A stretch of 64,000 bases of DNA from Lachnospiraceae bacterium (GTDB lineage: Bacteria > Bacillota > Clostridia > Lachnospirales > Lachnospiraceae). The notes under the pieces are model-generated. The model searched no databases and was not told where the DNA came from. It saw nothing but the letters and a program-made list of their open reading frames with translations. Where the stretch lies: positions 1 to 64,000 of the forward strand of contig JAFWDI010000002.1 in NCBI GenBank assembly GCA_017513125.1, read 5' to 3'. Shown piece by piece: positions 34,653 through 43,478 of this stretch. The position numbers and the translations under genes are program-made. How positions within the stretch are numbered: the first letter of the stretch is position 1; each line of letters starts with the position of its first letter.

Positions 34653-34713
34653 GATCTCACCTCCTTTCCTTCGTCGGCGCAATGCCTGAAAGATCATTGA
34701 AAAAACAGGATAT

Positions 34714-34742
34714 ATTTTACTTCAGATTCTTTTGGTTTTCAA
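34714..34742 (-). promoter_or_regulatory. relA promoter
   Basis: Minus strand: TTGAAA (5 of 6), 17 nt, TAAAAT (5 of 6). The -35 overlaps the stop codon of the SGNH gene at 34739. Confidence 0.7.
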
Positions 34743-35767
34743 TGATTCCCGCGAATCATCCCTTCATAAAGCTCCTCCGCCTCCCGCGCGAAGGTCTCCC
34801 AGCCCGCGAACGCGGGATCGCCGCGGTGGTCCGGCAGGCCGTAGCGGTCCGCCAGATACGCGCCGAGCCACTCCGAGACCTTCCACGCCCCCTCCGTGTT
34901 CAGGTGGGCGTCGTCCGTCCAGACATCGCCGGGCGTGACGCCGGTCTCCCCGTCCATCAGGTTCATATTGTGGTAGGGGATCCCGCACTCGTCCGCGATC
35001 TGCTGTACGCGGTTATAAAACGGCTGCTCATCCGCGCGGGTCACGGTCGGCGTCGTCACGAGCTCCAGCGCAATGCCCCGCTCGGCGCACAGCCCGATGA
35101 TCCTCCGCAGATAATCTTCTTCCTTCGGCATCAGCGGAGCGACGGCGTCTATGCCGCCGACGTCCGGGAGCTCCGCGTTTCCGGTCCCGGCGCGGACGCT
35201 CGTTCCCTTATCCTCCCCGAGCCCGCCGCTCCAGGGAAAATGCATGAAATCGTCAGACCCGAGCTCGCTCCAGCGGCTGTGATACATGGGAAGTCCCAGG
35301 AACAGCCCGACCCAGCGGTCCCGCGGCGCGGAGGCCATGACCGCCCGGACCCGGTTCAGCGAGGGGCGCATGCCCCCGACGTTCGTGACCTGCCTGGCTT
35401 CGTCCGAATACTCGAACCCGAAGGTCGCGGCATACACGTCGAGCACGACCACGTCCGGGGTCTGGTATTCCAGCGCTTCCCTCAGGAAATAATAGCTGTT
35501 CCAGAACGGCTGCACGCTGCCCCAGAGGGCGTAGGACGAGATCCCGTAACCGTCCCAGAGCGCGGCCGCGTCGAAGTTCATGCCCGCGTGGCTGCTCCCC
35601 AGGATGAGCACGTCCACGGTATCCTCTTCCTGACGGTAGAAATTCTGCATCGACGTGATACCGTCCGTCCGCTTAATGATCAGGACAGCGTTAAGAAGCC
35701 CCGCCAGCAGCGCGGCGGCGGCGATCACGATCACGACTCTCAGGAAGATCCGCAGTTTTTTCTTCAT
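34739..35767 (-). CDS. Membrane-anchored SGNH/GDSL-type hydrolase, partner of MBOAT
   Basis: The 342-residue protein has an N-terminal membrane helix (residues 8-31) and an extracytoplasmic SGNH domain: the Ser block ILGSSHAGMNF near 57 and the Asp-His pair in WTDDAHLNTEGAW near 295. Its homologs (DltD, AlgJ/AlgX types) complete transfer of acyl groups from an MBOAT protein to extracellular polymers. It lies 21 bp after the MBOAT gene. The polymer may be teichoic acid or exopolysaccharide; no dltA or dltC is present in the window. Confidence 0.82.
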   Translation of the reverse strand: MKKKLRIFLRVVIVIAAAALLAGLLNAVLIIKRTDGITSMQNFYRQEEDTVDVLILGSSHAGMNFDAAALWDGYGISSYALWGSVQPFWNSYYFLREALEYQTPDVVVLDVYAATFGFEYSDEARQVTNVGGMRPSLNRVRAVMASAPRDRWVGLFLGLPMYHSRWSELGSDDFMHFPWSGGLGEDKGTSVRAGTGNAELPDVGGIDAVAPLMPKEEDYLRRIIGLCAERGIALELVTTPTVTRADEQPFYNRVQQIADECGIPYHNMNLMDGETGVTPGDVWTDDAHLNTEGAWKVSEWLGAYLADRYGLPDHRGDPAFAGWETFAREAEELYEGMIRGNH

Positions 35768-35788
35768 CGTGCCACCCCGACTTCCTTC

Positions 35789-37273
35789 TCAGAACCCCGC
35801 ATAGATAAAGCTCGACGCCGCAAACGCCGGCCCGTAGACGCCCCACACCAGGAGCACGCCGAACACGGCCAGAACAGCCGCCGCTCGCACGGGGAAGCGC
35901 TGCCGCAGAAACAGTTCCGTACCGAGCGTCCCGCGCTCCCTGCGAACAGAGATAACGATCATCAGGACGATACCGGCCGCGCACACGACCCACTCGTACG
36001 GCGCCAGTCCGGCCTGCCCGGAGAACACGGCCGCGATCGCGGAGACGCTCCAGCCGCGGAACATCTGCGCGAACAGCGCGCCCGCTGTCCGAAGATCCGG
36101 CGAGCGGAACAGGACCCAGGCAGCCGTCACCAGAACGAAAACGACGACGCGGCGCAGAGCCTTCCGCCCGGCGGTGCCGGCATGGACATGCAGGGCCGCG
36201 CAGATCCTCTCCCTGACCGGCCGCGTGACCGCCTCGGCGATCTGAAACGCGGCATGGAGCGCTCCCCAGACGACGAACGTCCAGGCCGCTCCGTGCCAGA
36301 GGCCGCTGACGATAAAGACCAGCGCGGTATTCAGATACTTCCGGGCTGTGCCCTTCCGGTTCCCGCCCAGCGGGATGTAGAGATAATCACGGAACCAGTC
36401 CGTCAGACTGATGTGCCAGCGGCGCCAGAAGTCCGCGATCGAATCGGCCAGATACGGCTGCCGGAAGTTTTCGCGGACGCGGAAGCCCAGCACGGCCGCG
36501 ACGGCGATGCTCATGTGGCTGTAGCCCGAGAAGTCCGTATAGATCTGAAGAGTATAGGCGAACGCGGCGAGGACGGCGGCCGGCCCGGCGAAGCCGCGGA
36601 CGTCGGCATAAACGGCATTGACGAAAAGCGCCAGCCGGTCCGCGACGATCATCTTCAGGAAGGCGCCGTACAGAAAGCGCACCAGCGCGCGGCGGAAAAC
36701 GTCGTACGAAAGCGTGCGGCGCTCACGGAACGCCGGCAGCATGTCCCTGCTTTTCAGGATGGGGCCGGAAACGATGCTCGGAAAGAACGAGACGAACGCA
36801 GCGTAGGTGAGGATGTTTTTCTCCGCGGAGACGTCTCCGCGGTACACGTCGATCAAATAGCTGCTGCTCTGGAAGATATAGAACGACAGTCCGACAGGCA
36901 GCAGCCAGGCGGAAAGCGTGACCGTGCGCCCGGAGGGTGCCAGTATCAGGTTCAGGTTCTGCAGGATGAACGGGGTGTATTTAAAGACGGCCAGGATGCC
37001 GATGTTCAGGACGAGCGCGGTCACGAAGCACGCCTTCGCGGCGCGGGGGCGGCCGATCGACCCGCAGTGCGCGGTCAGGCCCCCGCCCGCCCAGGTAAGC
37101 AGGATGCAGACGCCGAGAAGCGGCAGAAACTTCGGATCCAGCGAACCGTAGAACACGCACGCCGCCGCGATCAGCACGAGGTTTTGCGCCCACGCCCTGC
37201 GCGCGCAGACGTGGTACAGCAGCAGAAGGACCGGCAGCATGACGCCCCAGAACACAAACGCGGTAAATGTCAT
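35789..37273 (-). CDS. MBOAT family O-acyltransferase (AlgI/DltB type)
   Basis: The 494-residue integral membrane protein has at least ten hydrophobic segments. It carries conserved MBOAT His residues, H287 in FWRRWHISLTDWFRDYLY and H327 in VSGLWHGAAWTF, the presumed catalytic one. It starts inside the dnaE stop codon (ATGA overlap), so it is translated with dnaE, an odd pairing. Together with the SGNH protein downstream it probably transfers acetyl or another acyl group across the membrane to a cell-surface glycan. Confidence 0.92.
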   Translation of the reverse strand: MTFTAFVFWGVMLPVLLLLYHVCARRAWAQNLVLIAAACVFYGSLDPKFLPLLGVCILLTWAGGGLTAHCGSIGRPRAAKACFVTALVLNIGILAVFKYTPFILQNLNLILAPSGRTVTLSAWLLPVGLSFYIFQSSSYLIDVYRGDVSAEKNILTYAAFVSFFPSIVSGPILKSRDMLPAFRERRTLSYDVFRRALVRFLYGAFLKMIVADRLALFVNAVYADVRGFAGPAAVLAAFAYTLQIYTDFSGYSHMSIAVAAVLGFRVRENFRQPYLADSIADFWRRWHISLTDWFRDYLYIPLGGNRKGTARKYLNTALVFIVSGLWHGAAWTFVVWGALHAAFQIAEAVTRPVRERICAALHVHAGTAGRKALRRVVVFVLVTAAWVLFRSPDLRTAGALFAQMFRGWSVSAIAAVFSGQAGLAPYEWVVCAAGIVLMIVISVRRERGTLGTELFLRQRFPVRAAAVLAVFGVLLVWGVYGPAFAASSFIYAGF

Positions 37274-40200
37274 GATCTCTTCGCCTTCGTCACGCGGACG
37301 TTCCCGCTTCCGAGTTCTGCCGCGAGCCGTTCCGTCAGCTCAGGGCTTAAAAGCACCCGATCCGGCAATGTCTTCATCGCCCGATCTTCTCTCAGATAGA
37401 TGTGCACCGGGCTCGCCGCGGCTTCTTCCGGACCCGCGCCGTGCGCGTCCGCAAGGATCGCGAGGACCGCATCCTGCGCGCCGAAGAAAGCGGCCTTGTC
37501 GGGGAACTGCAGCCAGAGTTCATCCGCCGCAGGCCCGGTCTGCGCAGGCGCCGGCCCGCGGTCCGGAGTTCCCTGCGGGCGGCCGTTTTCAGGATGTCCG
37601 GCGGCCGGGCCGGGCCGGTCCGCGCGCATCTCACGCGCCGACTCCAGGATGACCTTCCCGGCCTGTACGTCGCTGATCGACGCGCGCCCGCGCACGAAGA
37701 CCTTCGCGTCTTCCTTCAGCAGATCGCGGTACTTCTCGTAGTCGCGCGGGAACACGAGGATCTCGACGCTCCCGTAGAGGTCCTCGAGCGTCAGGAACGC
37801 CATGAGCTGGTTCGTCTTCGTGGTCTTCTTCGTCAGGCCGGTGATCATGCCGCCGACCGTGACGCGGTCTCCGTCCGCGGCTCCCGCCCGCCCGGTCTCG
37901 TCGTCCACGACGAAATCCGGCGATGCGTGCGAGACCGTGCGGCGCCACACGTCCTCATATTCGTTCAGGGGATGTCCGCTCAGGTACATCCCGACGACTT
38001 CCTTCTCAAAGGCCAGAAGCTCCTCGTTCGGGAACTCGCCGACGTCGGGCATGTCGACGCCGCCCGACAGCGCGCCGTCTCCGCCCGGGCCGCTCATCAT
38101 CTCGAAGAGCGACATCTGACCCGTGATGTTCTTTTTCTGGTCGTTCGCCTTCTGCGCGATCAGGTCGTCCGCGACCGTGAGCTTCTGTTTCCGGGTGCCG
38201 GGCAGGCAGTCCATCGCGCCGGACTTGATGAAGCTCTCGAGCGTGCGGCGGTTGATCTCCTTACTCGAAAGGCGGTAGATGAAATCCTTCAGGTTCTCGT
38301 AGGGGCCGGCTTTTTCACGCTCCGCGACGACCGCGTCGACCACGCTCTTTCCGATGCTTCGCGCGGCGGCCAGCCCGTAGCGGATCGCGCCGTTCGAGAC
38401 CGAGAAAGCCGAATAGCCTTCATTTATATCCGGAGGCAGAATGTCGATGCCCATGTTCCGGCAGGCGACGAAATAGCTCATGAGCTTTCCGTTATTCGAC
38501 ATGACCGAGGTCATCAGCGCGGCCATGAATTCGACCGGGTAATGACACTTCAGCCAGGCAGTCTGGTAAGCAACGACCGCGTAGGCAGCGGCGTGGGATT
38601 TATTAAACGCATAGCTCGCGAAGTCCATCATCGCGTCGTAGATCCGGTTCGCGGCGTCCTCGTCGATTCCCTTCGCGACGCAGCCGGAAATGCCCTGCTC
38701 GGCATTTCCGTACACGAAGTTCCGACGCTCCTCCTCCATGACCGCCTTTTTCTTCTTACTCATGGCGCGGCGCACGAGATCCGAGCGGCCCAGCGTGTAG
38801 CCGCCGAGGTCGCGCACGATCTGCATGACCTGCTCCTGATAAACGATGCAGCCGTAGGTGGCCTTCAGGATCGGCTCGAGTTCCGGCGTCAGATAGGTGA
38901 TGTTCGCGGGGTCGTTCTTTCCCTTAATGTACTGCGGGATGAAATCCATCGGGCCCGGACGGTAGAGCGAGATGCCGGCGATCAGATCCTCGAGGCAGGT
39001 CGGCTTGAGCTCTTTCATGAAGCTCGTCATGCCGGCGGACTCGAGCTGAAACACACCGTCCGTGCGGCCGGCCGAGATCATGTCGTAGACCGCCCGGTCG
39101 TCCGCGGGGATCGCCGAGATGTCCAGTGGAGGCTGCCTGCGCTCCGCGCGGGAGCGGTTCGCCATCGCCACAGCGTCGCGGATCACGGTCAATGTCCTCA
39201 AGCCCAGGAAATCCATCTTCAGCAGCCCCAGTTCCTCGATCGTCGTCATCGTAAACTGGGTCGTGACGGAGCCGTCCTGCGCGCGGGCCAGCGGCACGAA
39301 CTCGTCGATCGGCTTCGGGCCGATCACGACGCCCGCCGCGTGGACCGAGCTGTTCCGGGGCAGTCCCTCGAGCCGCAGCGCCAGGTCGATCAGGTGCTGC
39401 GCCTGCTCGCTCTCTTCATACAGGCTCTTCAGCTCGGGATTCATCTCGAGCGCTTTCGAGATCGTGATGCCGAGCTCGTTCGGAATCGACTTCGCGACCA
39501 TGTCGCAGAAATTATAAGGCAGGTCGAGCACGCGGCCCACGTCGCGGATGACCGCGCGCGCCGCCATGGTATTAAACGTGATGATCTGCGCCACGCGCGC
39601 CTTCCCGTACTTCCGCACGACATAGTCGATGACCTCCTGCCGCCTTTCGTAGCAGAAGTCCACGTCGATATCGGGCATGGACACGCGCTCCGGGTTCAGG
39701 AAGCGCTCGAACAGCAGCTGATAGCGGATCGGGTCGATGCTCGTGATCCCGAGCGCATACGAGACCAGGCTGCCTGCTGCCGAGCCTCTGCCCGGTCCGA
39801 CGGCGATGCTCTGCCCGCGCGCGTAATTGATAAAATCCCACACGATCAGGAAGTAATCCACGTAGCCCATCGTGCGGATCGTCGTCAGTTCGAACTTCAG
39901 GCGCTCGGCCAGACCTTCCGCGGTCGCCTCCTCCGCGGCGCGGGCCCCGGCCGCCCGGTCCAGAGCGGCGCGCACCTCGTCCGGCCCTCCCGGAAACGCC
40001 TTCGGATAGCGCGCGGCCAGGCCGTTCACGCAGAGCAGGTTCAGATACTCCCAGGCGCTCAGCCCGTCCGGCACGTCGTACTGCGGCAGCTTCGTCTCAT
40101 GGAACACGAAGTCCACCTCGCAGCGCTCCGCGATCTTATGTGTGTTCTCGATCGCCTGCGGCGCGTAGGGGAAGAGCCGCCGCATCTCCTCCTCGGACTT

Positions 40201-40935
40201 GCAGTAGTACTGGCCGCCGTCGTAACGCATGCGGTCCTCATCGGCGACCTTCTTTCCGGTCTGGATGCACAGCAGAATGTCGTGCGGGACCGCGTCGTCC
40301 TCCGTGATGTAATGGATGTCGTTCGTCGCGACCAGTTCGATCCCGAGATCGTCGCTCATGCGGACCAGTGCGGCATTGACCTGCTGCTGTTCGGGAATCC
40401 CGTGATCCTGCAGCTCCAGGAAAAAGTTTCCCTTCCCGAAGATCCGCTGGTACCGCAGTGCCGCCTCGCAGGCAGCGTCGTAGTCGCCGCGGCGGATGAG
40501 CACGGGGATCTCGCCGGCCAGGCAGGCCGACAGGGCAATGATCCCCCCGCTGAACTCCTCGAGCACCTCCAGGTCCACGCGCGGGCGGTAGTAAAAGCCC
40601 TCGGTGAAGCCGCGCGAGACGATCTTAACGAGGTTCCGGTAGCCGGTCTCGTTCTCCGCGAGCAGGACCATGTGATAGTAGCGGTCCTCGGAGGGATGGG
40701 CGTCGCGGTCGAAGCGTGAACCCGGCGCGACGTAGATCTCGCAGCCGATGATCGGACGGATCCCGGCCGCCTTCGCCGCACGGTAAAAATCGATCACGCC
40801 GTACATCACGCCGTGGTCGGTGATCGCCAGGCTGTCCATCCCGAGCTCTTTCGCGCGGGCGACGAGCTCCCCGATCTTACAGGAGCCGTCCAGCAGGCTG
40901 TATTCCGTATGCACATGAAGGTGGGTAAATGCCAT
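37270..40935 (-). CDS. dnaE: DNA polymerase III alpha subunit (DnaE)
   Basis: The 1221-residue protein starts with a PHP domain (FTHLHVHTEYSLLDGSCKI), then the polymerase palm with catalytic Asp residues in MPDIDVDFCYERR near 405, a helix-hairpin-helix region, and an OB fold (VTVGGMITGLTKKTTKTNQLMAF in part). The C-terminal region has a Pro/Gly-rich insert near 1120-1145 and ends in a diverged domain, making it slightly long. GGAGGG lies 6-7 nt before the ATG. First in an operon with MBOAT and SGNH genes. Confidence 0.96.
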   Translation of the reverse strand: MAFTHLHVHTEYSLLDGSCKIGELVARAKELGMDSLAITDHGVMYGVIDFYRAAKAAGIRPIIGCEIYVAPGSRFDRDAHPSEDRYYHMVLLAENETGYRNLVKIVSRGFTEGFYYRPRVDLEVLEEFSGGIIALSACLAGEIPVLIRRGDYDAACEAALRYQRIFGKGNFFLELQDHGIPEQQQVNAALVRMSDDLGIELVATNDIHYITEDDAVPHDILLCIQTGKKVADEDRMRYDGGQYYCKSEEEMRRLFPYAPQAIENTHKIAERCEVDFVFHETKLPQYDVPDGLSAWEYLNLLCVNGLAARYPKAFPGGPDEVRAALDRAAGARAAEEATAEGLAERLKFELTTIRTMGYVDYFLIVWDFINYARGQSIAVGPGRGSAAGSLVSYALGITSIDPIRYQLLFERFLNPERVSMPDIDVDFCYERRQEVIDYVVRKYGKARVAQIITFNTMAARAVIRDVGRVLDLPYNFCDMVAKSIPNELGITISKALEMNPELKSLYEESEQAQHLIDLALRLEGLPRNSSVHAAGVVIGPKPIDEFVPLARAQDGSVTTQFTMTTIEELGLLKMDFLGLRTLTVIRDAVAMANRSRAERRQPPLDISAIPADDRAVYDMISAGRTDGVFQLESAGMTSFMKELKPTCLEDLIAGISLYRPGPMDFIPQYIKGKNDPANITYLTPELEPILKATYGCIVYQEQVMQIVRDLGGYTLGRSDLVRRAMSKKKKAVMEEERRNFVYGNAEQGISGCVAKGIDEDAANRIYDAMMDFASYAFNKSHAAAYAVVAYQTAWLKCHYPVEFMAALMTSVMSNNGKLMSYFVACRNMGIDILPPDINEGYSAFSVSNGAIRYGLAAARSIGKSVVDAVVAEREKAGPYENLKDFIYRLSSKEINRRTLESFIKSGAMDCLPGTRKQKLTVADDLIAQKANDQKKNITGQMSLFEMMSGPGGDGALSGGVDMPDVGEFPNEELLAFEKEVVGMYLSGHPLNEYEDVWRRTVSHASPDFVVDDETGRAGAADGDRVTVGGMITGLTKKTTKTNQLMAFLTLEDLYGSVEILVFPRDYEKYRDLLKEDAKVFVRGRASISDVQAGKVILESAREMRADRPGPAAGHPENGRPQGTPDRGPAPAQTGPAADELWLQFPDKAAFFGAQDAVLAILADAHGAGPEEAAASPVHIYLREDRAMKTLPDRVLLSPELTERLAAELGSGNVRVTKAKRS

Positions 40936-40985
40936 GTGAATCCCTCCGGGGCGGCCGATCCTCCCGGCCGGCCGATCTCCCCGAT

Positions 40986-40994
40986 ATCATACCA
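40986..40994 (-). promoter_or_regulatory. Extended -10 promoter of dnaE
   Basis: Minus strand TG-G-TATGAT with no clear -35. About 50 nt upstream of the dnaE start codon. The same TGGTATGATATC string occurs in the candidate small RNA promoter at 6996. Confidence 0.5.
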
Positions 40995-41054
40995 CATCCC
41001 GGCCCGGAGCGCATGGTCAGAAGGGCCGGACACGGACGTAATTGCGATTCGCAT

Positions 41055-41096
41055 AAAAAAAGGCCCGCCGCGGCCCCGGACAGGGCGCGGCAGGTC
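41055..41096 (-). terminator. Terminator of the GH18-to-HPr operon
   Basis: Minus strand: GC-rich stem (about 10 bp, one mismatch) followed directly by TTTTTTT. It lies 25 bp past the HPr-like gene and separates the operon from dnaE. Confidence 0.8.
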
Positions 41097-41120
41097 TGTT
41101 CCGTCGTTTTCGCGCGCAGC

Positions 41121-41381
41121 TCACATCTGGCTGCGGATATACTCCTCCATCGCCTCGCAGGCAGCGGCCTCGTCGGCCCCTTCCGCGGTGATCACGACCG
41201 GCCGGGCCGGATCGAGCTGCATGGTCAGCATGCCCATCAGGCTCTTCGCGTTCGCGCGCATGTTTCCGTTCGAGATGTAGATCGTGCTCTCGAACTCTCC
41301 GGCCTTCTGAACGGCCAGCGCGAGCGGGCTGTCCTCGAATTTCTTCATGCCTTCGGTGATCTTCAGAGTTTTCTCGATCAT
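41121..41381 (-). CDS. HPr-like protein lacking the active-site histidine (Crh-like)
   Basis: The 86-residue protein aligns end to end with HPr. The regulatory serine region is kept (NAKSLMGML, Ser47 matching HPr Ser46), but the HARPA motif that carries His15 in HPr is replaced by FEDSPLA, with Glu at the aligned position and a one-residue insertion. It therefore cannot act as a phosphotransferase carrier in the usual way, but could be phosphorylated on Ser by HprK, like Bacillus Crh. The start at 41381 has CGGAGA 7 nt upstream. It is last in the operon that also encodes HprK. Confidence 0.88.
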   Translation of the reverse strand: MIEKTLKITEGMKKFEDSPLALAVQKAGEFESTIYISNGNMRANAKSLMGMLTMQLDPARPVVITAEGADEAAACEAMEEYIRSQM

Positions 41382-41419
41382 GGTCTGTTCTCCGTTTCTT
41401 TTCGCGGCCACGGAAGAAC

Positions 41420-42400
41420 TCAGCCGCCTTCTCCGCTGCGCAGTTTCTCTGCCAGTTCGGCCAGCCTGCGCAGTCTGTGATTTACACCCGACTTTCCGAC
41501 GGGCGGTTCCGCCTTCGCTCCGAGCTCCTGAAGCGGCAGGTCCGGATACTCCAGGCGCAGCCGGGCCATCTGCTCCAGTCCGCCGGGCAATGACTTCAGT
41601 CCCACCGTCTCGTCGATATAAAGGATGTCCCGGATCTGCTTCTCCGCGGCGGTCACGGTCTTCCCGATGTTCGCCGCCTCGCAGTTCACTTCGCGGTTCA
41701 CTTTCGCCCGGAACTCGCGTTCGATCCGCGCGTTCTCCAGTTCCATCATCGCGACCGGAGCGTCCATGACGCCCAGCGCGCCGCTGATATCGTCTCCGTC
41801 CTTCAGGTATACGACCGTGTAGTTCCGCCGCTCCGTGGTCTTCGCCGGGATCCCGAACTCCGTAAACAGGTCGGCGAGAAACTCCGCCATGACCGGCTCC
41901 TGGCAGACGATCTCCAGGTGGTAGGACTTCGCGGCCGACGGATCGCTGACCGAGCCCGCCGCGAGGAACGCGCCCCGCAGGAACGCGCGTTTGCAGCAGG
42001 GGTTCCGCACCAGCACCGGGTCAGCGGTCAGGCCTTCCTGCTCCGCGTCCTCGTCCCAGTCCTGCTCGATCTGGGCGAACTTCGCCGCCTGAAGGATCCG
42101 CAGAGCGGCTTCCGGCTCGCGCACTGCCAGGATCCAGCTCGTGCGGTTTCCGCTCTCACGCGCCCGCACGCTCTGCATCCGAATCTCGCAGGCGACCGAA
42201 AAGCAGCGCCGGACCAGATAGAAAAACGCCTTCGCGAGCCAGCGGTTATCCGTACAGACATAGATCTCGAACCGGCCGTCCTCGCGGGCGCATACCTGCC
42301 CCGCCAGAGCGAGGATCGCCGTGATCTCAGCGATCCGGCAATGTCTCGCGCCGTCCGTCTTTCCGGATAATTCTTCTTTTACTCGGGAAGAAAAGGACAT
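41420..42400 (-). CDS. whiA: DNA-binding protein WhiA
   Basis: The 326-residue protein begins MSFSSRVKEELS, with the degenerate LAGLIDADG-like fold (KRAFLRGAFLAAGSVSDP near 135) and a C-terminal helix-turn-helix (LQELGAKAEPPVGKSGVNHRLRRL). In Firmicutes WhiA affects cell division and chromosome segregation. It usually lies next to rapZ and yvcK; here neither is present and murB precedes it by 86 bp. Confidence 0.95.
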   Translation of the reverse strand: MSFSSRVKEELSGKTDGARHCRIAEITAILALAGQVCAREDGRFEIYVCTDNRWLAKAFFYLVRRCFSVACEIRMQSVRARESGNRTSWILAVREPEAALRILQAAKFAQIEQDWDEDAEQEGLTADPVLVRNPCCKRAFLRGAFLAAGSVSDPSAAKSYHLEIVCQEPVMAEFLADLFTEFGIPAKTTERRNYTVVYLKDGDDISGALGVMDAPVAMMELENARIEREFRAKVNREVNCEAANIGKTVTAAEKQIRDILYIDETVGLKSLPGGLEQMARLRLEYPDLPLQELGAKAEPPVGKSGVNHRLRRLAELAEKLRSGEGG

Positions 42401-42486
42401 CCGCCATCCCCCTCACGGTCCGGCCGCCGAGCGGCTTTCTCAAGTCAAATATAGTACAGCCCCTGCGCGAATACTATTCCGAAAAG

Positions 42487-43446
42487 TCACGAAAAATCGC
42501 CCAGCAGCTTCACTTCCATTGTCAATTTTACCCCGTGGACCTCGAAAACCTTCTCCTGCACGTCACAGATCACCCGGTAGATGTCGGAGGCCGTGCCTCC
42601 CTGATCATTGACCACGAAACCGCAGTGCTTCGGCGACACGCACGCCCCGCCGATCCGGTACCCCGAGAGCCCCGCGTCCTGGATCAGCTTTCCGGCGAAA
42701 TACCCCTCCGGACGCTTAAACGTGCTGCCCGCGCTCGGAAACTCGAGCGGCTGCTTCTCCCGGCGTTTGACCGCGAGATCGTCCATCAGCGCACGGATCT
42801 TTTCCGGATCGCCCTTCTGCAGTACGAATTCCGCGGCGAGCACGATATAGCCCTTCTCCGGGATGCAGCTGTGGCGGTAACCCAGGTCGAGGTCGGCATT
42901 GAACAGGTTCTGAATCGAGCCTTCGGGCGTGAGGACCGTCACCGTGCGAAGCACGTCCTTCATCTCGCCGCCGTAAGCTCCCGCGTTCATGACGGCGGCC
43001 CCGCCCACGGTCCCGGGGATCCCGGCCGCGAACTCCAGCCCCGCGGCGCCTTTTTCCAGCGCGAAGCGCGCGAGTGCGGACAGCTTTACGCCCGCGCCGG
43101 CCTCGATGCAGACCTGCCTCAGTGCCCGCTGCACATTCGAACATCCCTCGCTGTCGAAGACCTGCGCGCAGTCGGTCAGGCCGCTCAGGTCCAGCACGAC
43201 GCCGCGATATCCCGCGTCACTCACCAGGAGGTTCGAACCGTTTCCGAGGATGAACGGCTCGACGCCTTCCTCCCGGCAGATCCGCACCGCCCGGCACGCT
43301 CCGCGTTCGTCCTCCGGCGCCGCGTACAGGTCCGCCGGTCCGCCCGCGCGGAACGTCGTGTGCGCCGACATGGGCTCGTTCTCGCGCACGCGCCCCTCGC
43401 CGAGGACGGCCTTCAGTTTTTCGGATAACGTCTTCAGATCGCTCAT
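42487..43446 (-). CDS. murB: UDP-N-acetylenolpyruvoylglucosamine reductase
   Basis: Second committed step of peptidoglycan precursor synthesis, reducing the enolpyruvyl group with NADPH and FAD. The 319-residue protein has FAD motifs (HTTFRAGGPADLY, ILGNGSNLLVSD), GIPGTVGGAAVMNAGAYGGEM, the proton-donor Ser in FPSAGSTFKRPEG and the final Glu in TMEVKLLGDF-adjacent HGVKLTMEVK. It is of the short type II. The start at 43446 has GGAG 5-6 nt upstream. Confidence 0.95.
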   Translation of the reverse strand: MSDLKTLSEKLKAVLGEGRVRENEPMSAHTTFRAGGPADLYAAPEDERGACRAVRICREEGVEPFILGNGSNLLVSDAGYRGVVLDLSGLTDCAQVFDSEGCSNVQRALRQVCIEAGAGVKLSALARFALEKGAAGLEFAAGIPGTVGGAAVMNAGAYGGEMKDVLRTVTVLTPEGSIQNLFNADLDLGYRHSCIPEKGYIVLAAEFVLQKGDPEKIRALMDDLAVKRREKQPLEFPSAGSTFKRPEGYFAGKLIQDAGLSGYRIGGACVSPKHCGFVVNDQGGTASDIYRVICDVQEKVFEVHGVKLTMEVKLLGDFS

Positions 43447-43478
43447 GTCACTCTCCTGCGCGGCCCGCCCGCGCGATC

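Noticed and set aside
37402..40719. A 1105-codon open frame antisense to dnaE, and similar long antisense frames over the flavoenzymes, glmS, uvrC, acyl-CoA ligase and lipoprotein genes
   Set aside because: In GC-rich genes with GC-ending codons the reverse frame lacks stops by composition. These frames give Arg/His/Leu/Val-rich proteins without domains, while the sense strand encodes clear families.
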